From: Virgibacillus sp. LDC-1
GTDB lineage: Bacteria > Bacillota > Bacilli > Bacillales > Amphibacillaceae
DNA length: 64,000 nt
NCBI RefSeq assembly: GCF_030137545.1
Contig: NZ_JARUVL010000010.1
Location: forward strand, 1 to 64,000
Direction: 5' to 3'
The notes beneath the pieces are model-generated. The model was not told the DNA's origin. It saw nothing but the letters and a program-made list of their open reading frames with translations, and ran no database searches. The translations under genes were made by a program, and so were the position numbers. Shown piece by piece: positions 58,254 through 64,000 of this stretch; the stretch's first letter is position 1; every line of letters starts with the position of its first letter.

Positions 58254-59195
58254 TTAAATAGGATAATTAATCGTTACTACTGCCATTAATAAAAATAATA
58301 TAGTTAAATAGTTTAACGAATAGATAAAAATAAGATTTGCCCATTTCAAATCATTTTTCACAAAGAAGCCAGCAATACCTAATGCTAGCCATCCAATATT
58401 AAGGATGGTTGCAATGATTAAAAATGTTGTTCCTAATGAAGCTAAAAAGAATGGTAATGGTAATAGGCAAGTAATATAAACAACAATTTGTCGTTTCGTT
58501 ATTTCAAATCCATACACTGCAGGCAGCATTGGTATGCCAGCTGCTTTATAGTCATCGCACTTTTTCATTGCCAAAGCAAGAAAATGTGGTGTTTGCCAAA
58601 TAAACATAATTAAAAATAATACCATTGGTACAATGTGTATTTCTGGACTGACCGCAGCCCAACCAATTAAAGGTGGAATGGCTCCAGAAAAACTTCCTAC
58701 TGCTGTATTAAGTGTATATCGTCTTTTTGACCACATTGTATAAAGCACAACATATGTAAACCATCCAAAAAATGCAAACAACGTCGCTTCAACTGTAGTA
58801 AATAATAATATTAGATGTCCAAAAGTCGATGCGGCTATTCCTAGTACAAGTGTTGTCTGCATAGAGATATTCCCCGTTACAGTAGGACGTGATTTTGTTC
58901 TTGACATAACGGGATCAATATCAACATCAAACCAATTATTTAATATTGCACCTCCAGCAATTACAAATCCGCTTCCGAACATGGTAAGCAAAAATAACTG
59001 CCAATTATCCAATATGGAAGCATTCGTAAAATAAAGCGCAAGCCAAAATCCGACAAACGTCGTGATTAAATTTGAGTTGACAATGCCTATTTTAATAAGT
59101 GCTTTAAAATCCTTCATAAAGAGTGTACTCTTTTTTGCGGGAACAGCTGGGTTACTCATAATTTGTGTCGACGCAGTTGTTTCCATCTTGTTCAT
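58254..59195 (-). CDS. ctaB: Protoheme IX farnesyltransferase (heme O synthase)
   Basis: Attaches a farnesyl group to heme B, making heme O. UbiA-type prenyltransferase with about nine transmembrane segments in 313 residues. The first aspartate-rich motif is in NNWFDVDIDPVMSRTKSRP near residues 86-104, and the second in KKCDDYKAAGIPMLP near 215. The N-terminus has two nearby methionines (1 and 4). It leads the cta operon and is divergent from ctaA, the next enzyme of heme A synthesis. Confidence 0.96.
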   Translation of the reverse strand: MNKMETTASTQIMSNPAVPAKKSTLFMKDFKALIKIGIVNSNLITTFVGFWLALYFTNASILDNWQLFLLTMFGSGFVIAGGAILNNWFDVDIDPVMSRTKSRPTVTGNISMQTTLVLGIAASTFGHLILLFTTVEATLFAFFGWFTYVVLYTMWSKRRYTLNTAVGSFSGAIPPLIGWAAVSPEIHIVPMVLFLIMFIWQTPHFLALAMKKCDDYKAAGIPMLPAVYGFEITKRQIVVYITCLLPLPFFLASLGTTFLIIATILNIGWLALGIAGFFVKNDLKWANLIFIYSLNYLTILFLLMAVVTINYPI

Positions 59196-59706
59196 GCTAA
59201 TCCCCCCTTTGTTCCAAGATAAATGAACATATTCAACTAAAAATATAGTGGAAATAAATTATCATATTCTTAATTTCTTCACTACTTTTACAATCATTGT
59301 ATCATGAATTGAATTTTTTACCATCGACCAATACGTTGTCCATTTTACCAATAGTTGGTTGGCCAGTACAATTTTAAATGTGACAATTTTGTGAAATGTG
59401 AACACAAACAAAGAAAAGGCGTAAAAGCCTCTATCATTAAACGAAAATATGCACGAACCCAAGAAAAACGGGCATAATTATGTAAAGCTTATCAAATATC
59501 CCTACACTTATTTCTAGCAAACAATGCTAAACTTTGCAAGCGTTTTTTATATTTTCATAGTGAAAACGATAATTCGTTACAATTCTGTGACAAATATCCT
59601 TTCCATTCTTAATTTGTTTGCTTTATCCATTTATATGATATTATGATGGACATCGGGGTATTTATTTACATCAAATATTGGAAGTTACATAAAGTGGGGA
59701 AAACAT
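59196..59706. promoter_or_regulatory. Divergent ctaB-ctaA control region with candidate cre site
   Basis: A 511-base AT-rich intergenic region without a convincing gene. TTGCAAGCGTTTTTT (59534-59548) matches the catabolite-responsive element consensus except for one position, so CcpA repression is possible; in B. subtilis the cta operon is catabolite-repressed. TTTTGTGAAATGTGAACAC near 59388-59406 and TTCTGTGACAAATAT near 59583-59597 vaguely resemble ResD sites. No clear -10/-35 pair was found for either direction. These sites are weak predictions. Confidence 0.35.
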
Positions 59707-60660
59707 ATGATAAAAACACTAAAATCACTGTCTGTTGTTGCAACAATTGGGATGATATTCATATTAATGGGTGGAGCGCTCGTTACAAAAACAGAATCAG
59801 GGGCAGGTTGTGGTTCAAGCTGGCCGCTATGTCACGGACAACTTATCCCTTCTGAAATTACGCCAGAGTTGATTATCGAATTAAGCCATCGACTTGTTTC
59901 TGGGATTATTGGTGTTGTTGTTCTAGGACTTTCTATTTTGTCATGGGTGTTTATTGGACATATTCGAGAGGTAAAATTCTTATCCTTCCTCTCTTTGTTT
60001 TTTCTTGTATTACAAGGGTTAATCGGTGCAGCTGCAGTTATGTGGGGGCAGTCAGACTTTGTCCTAGCCATGCATTTCGGAATATCGCTCATTTCGTTTG
60101 CTGCTGTATTTTTACTCACATTGCTCATTTTTGAAATCGATCAAAAGTTTGATACGAACACATTACTACTAGAAAAAAAGCATCGAATAGAAATATATTT
60201 ATTAGCTGTTTATACGCTAGTTGTCGTATATACTGGTGCACTTGTGCGTCATACAGATGCAAATCTTGTTTGTAAGGATTGGCCGTTCTGCTTTAATGAT
60301 GCACCATTTGCTATAATGGACTATCGTTTTGATCAATGGATTCAAATGGGGCATCGGTTTGCTGCTGGTATTCTTTTTATATGGACAATCATTTTCTTTG
60401 CACGATTAATTCGGAATTACAAAGGAAGTAAGGTGATTTTTTGGGGCTCACTTACACAAATAATCTTTATATCGCTTCAAGTGCTTTTTGGGGCTCTTAT
60501 CATCTTTACGCTATTAAATCTTGGTATAGCCTTACTGCACGCACTGATTATATCTTGTTTTTTTGCCGTCTTATGCTACTTTATTTTACTTGCTTCACGG
60601 AGTGCAGCAGCAGAAAAACAAAACAATTTACGAAATACTAAAAACGAAGCACTAAAATAA
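59707..60660 (+). CDS. ctaA: Heme A synthase
   Basis: Oxidises heme O to heme A for the caa3 oxidase. The 317-residue membrane protein has eight transmembrane segments in two related halves. Conserved cysteine pairs are CGSSWPLC near residues 38-45 and CKDWPFC near 191-197; heme-ligand histidines lie in ELSHRLVSG, AMHFGIS, MGHRFAAGI and LLHALI. The repeated G-A-L-V-T/R motif (GGALVTKTESGAGC, GALVRHTDANLVC) shows the internal duplication. Divergent from ctaB. Confidence 0.96.
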   Translation: MIKTLKSLSVVATIGMIFILMGGALVTKTESGAGCGSSWPLCHGQLIPSEITPELIIELSHRLVSGIIGVVVLGLSILSWVFIGHIREVKFLSFLSLFFLVLQGLIGAAAVMWGQSDFVLAMHFGISLISFAAVFLLTLLIFEIDQKFDTNTLLLEKKHRIEIYLLAVYTLVVVYTGALVRHTDANLVCKDWPFCFNDAPFAIMDYRFDQWIQMGHRFAAGILFIWTIIFFARLIRNYKGSKVIFWGSLTQIIFISLQVLFGALIIFTLLNLGIALLHALIISCFFAVLCYFILLASRSAAAEKQNNLRNTKNEALK

Positions 60661-60673
60661 ATCAAGTTCATAA

Positions 60674-60710
60674 AAAGCAGTGGGATGAATTGAACTCATC
60701 CCACTGCTTT
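60674..60710. terminator. Convergent terminator ctaA / pyc
   Basis: AAAGCAGTGGGATGA/TCATCCCACTGCTTT, a perfect 15-bp stem with a 7-base loop between convergent genes. The plus-strand tail CTTATTATTT and the minus-strand TTTATGAAC are both T-containing. Confidence 0.9.
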
Positions 60711-60726
60711 CTTATTATTTGATGCT

Positions 60727-63700
60727 TTATTCAAATTCAATTAGTAAATCATTTACTGTAATTGCATCTCCATCTGAACAATGAATATTTTTAATAACAC
60801 CTGCAAATGGTGCTTGTACCGTCGTTTCCATTTTCATCGCTTCTGTAATTAACAAGTAATCACCTTTTTGAACATGCTCTCCTTTTTCGCAAAGCACTTT
60901 AATGACCGTTCCAGGCATTGTAGCACCAATTTGTTTTTCATTTGTTGCATCTGCCTTTGGTTTCGCCGCAGTTTCGGCTTTAATGCTTTCATCTCTTACA
61001 ACAACCTCTCGCGGCTGCCCGTTCATTTCAAAATAAATAACACGTGTACCATCTGAACGAGGCTCAGAGATAGAAATAAGCTTCACAATTAAAATTTTTC
61101 CTGGCTCAATTTCAACTTCAATTTCCTCACCTAGCTTCATACCGTAGAAAAAGGTAGGTGTATCCAGGACAGAGACATTGCCATATGTTTCATAAAACTT
61201 GTGGTAATCCATAAATACTTTTGGATATAATGCATAGGCAATAATATCAAAGCTTGTTACATGTCTATCAAGGGATTTAAACAGTTCTTCATTTAACTGA
61301 CTAAAGTTAATCGGATCCATAAGTGCACCTGGACGAACTGTAATTGGTTTCTTCCCTTTTAAGATAATTCTTTGTAACTCTTGTGGGAAGCCTTGATAAG
61401 GCTGACCAATATACCCTTGGGCAAACTCAATAACTGAATCTGGAAAATCAATTGACTCTCCTTTTTCATATATATCGTCCTCTGTTAAATTGTTTTGTAC
61501 CATGAACAAAGCAAGATCGCCAACAACCTTTGAAGACGGCGTTACCTTAACAATATCCCCAAACATATCGTTTACACGACGAAACATTTGTTTTACCTCA
61601 TTCCATCGTTCACCAAGGCCTACCGCTTTTGCTTGTTGCTGCAAATTACTATACTGTCCCCCAGGCATTTCATGAAAATATACTTCCGTATGTGGTGAAT
61701 TCATACCACTTTCGAATTCCTGATAATAAGCACGAACATTATCCCAGTATTGTGAAAGTTTCTCATAGGATCGTATGTTAACATGTGGTTGGCGCTTTGT
61801 TCCTTCTAACGCATGGTATAGAGATTGCGCACTTGGCTGAGAAGTTAACCCTGCCATACTATCGCACGCTACATCAACCGCATCTACACCAGCTTCAATT
61901 GCACGTGCATACGTATAAACGCCATTTCCGCTTGTATCATGCGTGTGTAAATGAATTGGTAAGTCTACCGTCTCTTTTAATGCTTTCACCAATTGATAAG
62001 CCGCTTCAGGCTTTAATAACCCTGCCATATCTTTAATTCCAAGAATATGAGCGCCAGCTTGTTCAAGCTCTTTCGCGATATTCTTATAATATTCCAGGTC
62101 GTATTTTGTTCGACCAGCGTCTAATATATCTCCTGTATAGCAAATAGCAGCTTCAGCGATTTTGTTGTTCTTTCTTACTGCTTTAATCGCTGGAATCATT
62201 CCTTCTACCCAGTTCAAGCTATCAAAAATTCGAAAGACATCAATTCCTGCATTTGCACTTTTTTCTACAAATTCATCTATTAAATTATCAGGATAATTTT
62301 TATAGCCTACTGCATTACTTGCACGAAGAAGCATTTGAAATAATACATTTGGCATTTTCTCGCGCAGTTTAAGTAATCTTTCCCACGGATCCTCTTTCAA
62401 GAAGCGATAGGAAACATCAAATGTTGCTCCCCCCCACATCTCTACAGAAAATAGATCTGGTAACAAACGTGCTGTCGGCTCAGCAATTCGATCTAAATCC
62501 TTCGTTCGAATTCTCGTTGCTAATAAGGATTGATGTGCATCTCGAAACGTTGTATCTGTTAACAGTACTTCCTTTTGTTCAAGCATCCACTTTGATACAG
62601 CTTCAGGACCTTGTTCATCCAGCAATTGCTTTGTACCATTCGGAAATGCCTCTAATGGATTAAATGTAGGAACAACCGGCTTTTCAAACTCTGGCTTCTT
62701 TCTTTTCGTCATGCCTTCAAATCCATTAACTGTCGTATGACCAATATACGTAAGCATTTTTGTTCCACGATCCTTACGCTTTGGAAACACAAACAATTCT
62801 GGTGTTTGATCAACAAATGTCGTGTCATATTCGCCTGACATAAATTTAGAATGAAGCATCACATTTTCTAAAAATGGGATATTTGTTTTAATGCCACGAA
62901 TACGGAATTCCTTTAGGTTACGGACCATTTTCTGTGCTGCCTGTTCAAAGGTTAACGCCCATGTAGATACTTTGACAAGTAAAGAATCATAATGTGGTGA
63001 AATTTCAGCACCTTGGAAGCCATTACCAGCATCTAATCTTACGCCAAACCCACCACCAGTTCGATATACATTGATTTTTCCTGTGTCTGGCATAAAGTTG
63101 TTTAATGGATCCTCTGTTGTAACCCTTGATTGAATGGCATATCCATTAATTTGAATATCGGCTTGCTCTGGAATACCTATGGATGCATCATGCAACTCAT
63201 GCCCTTCTGCAACCTTTATTTGTGTTTGAACAATATCTACACCCGTAATCATCTCTGTAATCGTATGCTCTACTTGCACACGCGGATTTACTTCAATAAA
63301 ATAAAATCCTTCATTCGTAACAAGAAACTCTACTGTACCTGCATTTATATAGTTCACGTTTTTCATAAGCTTTACAGCTGCATCACATATTGCTTCACGC
63401 ATCTCTAAAGTTAAGGATACACTTGGCGCAATCTCAACTAATTTTTGATGACGACGTTGTACTGAACAGTCTCTCTCATATAAATGAACGATATTGCCAT
63501 CCTTGTCCCCAACAATTTGCACTTCAATATGTTTTGGATTTTCGATTAATTTCTCTACGTAAACTTCATCATTGCCAAACGCTGCTTTAGCTTCGGATTT
63601 TGCACGGTCAAAAGCTTCTGCAAGATTGCTTGCATTCCGCACAATACGCATTCCACGACCACCTCCACCTAATGTGGCCTTAATAATAATTGGATAGCCG

Positions 63701-64000
63701 TGCTTTTCGCCAAATGCTTCCACATCAGCAACCGTTGTTACTGGACCATCACTTCCAGGGATTACCGGAATACCAGCATTTACAGCTTGCTCTCGTGCTC
63801 TTACTTTATCTCCAAACATGTGCAAGTGTTCACTTGTTGGGCCAACAAAAATAATACCCTCTTCTTCACATCGTTTTGCAAACGCAATATTTTCCGATAA
63901 GAATCCATAGCCAGGATGAATTGCATCCGCCCCTACATTTTTAGCTAATTGAATAATTCCCTCAATATCTAAGTAGGCATCAATCGGTTTTTTACCTTCT
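60727..64000 (-). CDS. pyc: Pyruvate carboxylase, N-terminus outside the window
   Basis: Biotin enzyme that carboxylates pyruvate to oxaloacetate. The visible 1091 residues start within the biotin carboxylase N-terminal domain (KPIDAYLDIEGIIQLAKNVG, AIHPGYGFLSENIAFAKRC), then ATP-grasp with ATLGGGGRGMRIV, the carboxyltransferase domain with TFRDAHQSLLATRIRTKDLD and the metal-site HLHTHDTSGN, and the C-terminal biotinyl domain with the acceptor lysine in LITEAMKMETTVQAPF. Roughly the first 50 residues lie beyond base 64000. Next to ctaA it keeps the B. subtilis gene order; ftsW would be expected upstream. Confidence 0.97.
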   Translation of the reverse strand, partial: EGKKPIDAYLDIEGIIQLAKNVGADAIHPGYGFLSENIAFAKRCEEEGIIFVGPTSEHLHMFGDKVRAREQAVNAGIPVIPGSDGPVTTVADVEAFGEKHGYPIIIKATLGGGGRGMRIVRNASNLAEAFDRAKSEAKAAFGNDEVYVEKLIENPKHIEVQIVGDKDGNIVHLYERDCSVQRRHQKLVEIAPSVSLTLEMREAICDAAVKLMKNVNYINAGTVEFLVTNEGFYFIEVNPRVQVEHTITEMITGVDIVQTQIKVAEGHELHDASIGIPEQADIQINGYAIQSRVTTEDPLNNFMPDTGKINVYRTGGGFGVRLDAGNGFQGAEISPHYDSLLVKVSTWALTFEQAAQKMVRNLKEFRIRGIKTNIPFLENVMLHSKFMSGEYDTTFVDQTPELFVFPKRKDRGTKMLTYIGHTTVNGFEGMTKRKKPEFEKPVVPTFNPLEAFPNGTKQLLDEQGPEAVSKWMLEQKEVLLTDTTFRDAHQSLLATRIRTKDLDRIAEPTARLLPDLFSVEMWGGATFDVSYRFLKEDPWERLLKLREKMPNVLFQMLLRASNAVGYKNYPDNLIDEFVEKSANAGIDVFRIFDSLNWVEGMIPAIKAVRKNNKIAEAAICYTGDILDAGRTKYDLEYYKNIAKELEQAGAHILGIKDMAGLLKPEAAYQLVKALKETVDLPIHLHTHDTSGNGVYTYARAIEAGVDAVDVACDSMAGLTSQPSAQSLYHALEGTKRQPHVNIRSYEKLSQYWDNVRAYYQEFESGMNSPHTEVYFHEMPGGQYSNLQQQAKAVGLGERWNEVKQMFRRVNDMFGDIVKVTPSSKVVGDLALFMVQNNLTEDDIYEKGESIDFPDSVIEFAQGYIGQPYQGFPQELQRIILKGKKPITVRPGALMDPINFSQLNEELFKSLDRHVTSFDIIAYALYPKVFMDYHKFYETYGNVSVLDTPTFFYGMKLGEEIEVEIEPGKILIVKLISISEPRSDGTRVIYFEMNGQPREVVVRDESIKAETAAKPKADATNEKQIGATMPGTVIKVLCEKGEHVQKGDYLLITEAMKMETTVQAPFAGVIKNIHCSDGDAITVNDLLIEFE

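Noticed and set aside
59262-59462. A 66-codon frame in the ctaA-ctaB intergenic region
   Set aside because: No ribosome-binding site, no family resemblance and AT-rich low-complexity content.

Overview
This window is chromosomal core sequence from a low-GC, endospore-forming Gram-positive bacterium of the Bacillaceae. The forespore and mother-cell sigma genes (sigG, sigE), spoIIGA, spoVD, spoVE, gerR, ylbJ, the caa3 oxidase cluster, bacillithiol synthesis (bshC) and a meso-diaminopimelate type MurE all point there. The proteins look related to, but clearly diverged from, Bacillus subtilis. An Oceanobacillus/Virgibacillus-like relative is my guess, not a demonstrated assignment. Almost everything from pyrE to pbpB lies on the minus strand, so the text follows minus-strand transcription from high to low coordinates where needed.

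Layout. 1-124: right end of an IS3-family element. 164-1926: a divergent LysR regulator/methyltransferase pair (accessory). 2009-8140: pyrimidine operon pyrR-pyrB-pyrC-pyrK-pyrD-pyrF-pyrE with its promoter and two PyrR-type attenuators; carAB and the uracil permease gene pyrP, usual members of this operon, are absent. 8137-12754: rluD-like (ylyB), lspA, and ileS behind a T-box leader. 12758-16733: the divIVA/sepF (ylm) group. 16821-19595: sigG, sigE, spoIIGA with a Spo0A-type promoter. 19701-36166: division and cell-wall (dcw) cluster ftsZ-ftsA-divIB-spoVE-murD-mraY-murF-murE-spoVD-pbpB-ftsL-rsmH-mraZ; murG and murB are missing from their usual place. 36384-39489: bshC, a DUF3397 membrane protein, panE. 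39644-51285: the conserved ylb region (ylbP, gerR, a crotonase-family gene, rpmF, ylbN, tmcAL, ylbL, ylbJ, coaD, rsmD, the probable sporulation small RNA CsfG, ylbG, ricF, ylbE, ylbD, ylbC, ylbA). 51512-60660: a YtvI-like membrane protein, then the cytochrome caa3 oxidase and heme A genes (ctaM, ctaG, ctaF, ctaE, ctaD, ctaC, ctaB and divergent ctaA). 60727-64000: pyruvate carboxylase, running off the right edge.

How the parts work together. The mraZ-to-ftsZ block makes lipid-linked peptidoglycan precursors, polymerises them and builds the division ring; SepF and DivIVA tether and position it; SpoVD and SpoVE are the sporulation-specific cortex synthase pair. spoIIGA-sigE-sigG is the compartment-specific sigma cascade, with visible control signals at each step. 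The cta genes form a complete caa3 oxidase assembly unit (subunits, heme O/A synthesis, assembly factors).

I found no unmistakably new system, CRISPR array, prophage or rRNA/tRNA gene. The most interesting points are regulatory or gene-content ones: a two-state hairpin arrangement directly upstream of spoVE that also carries its ribosome-binding site; the sigG leader, whose outer stem should exist only in read-through RNA; a sigma-G-like promoter plus three-hairpin small RNA between rsmD and ylbG; a 10-bp-phased GTGG array before mraZ; and the carAB/pyrP and murG/murB losses. No searches or calculations were run; family assignments come from recognising sequence motifs and gene order.
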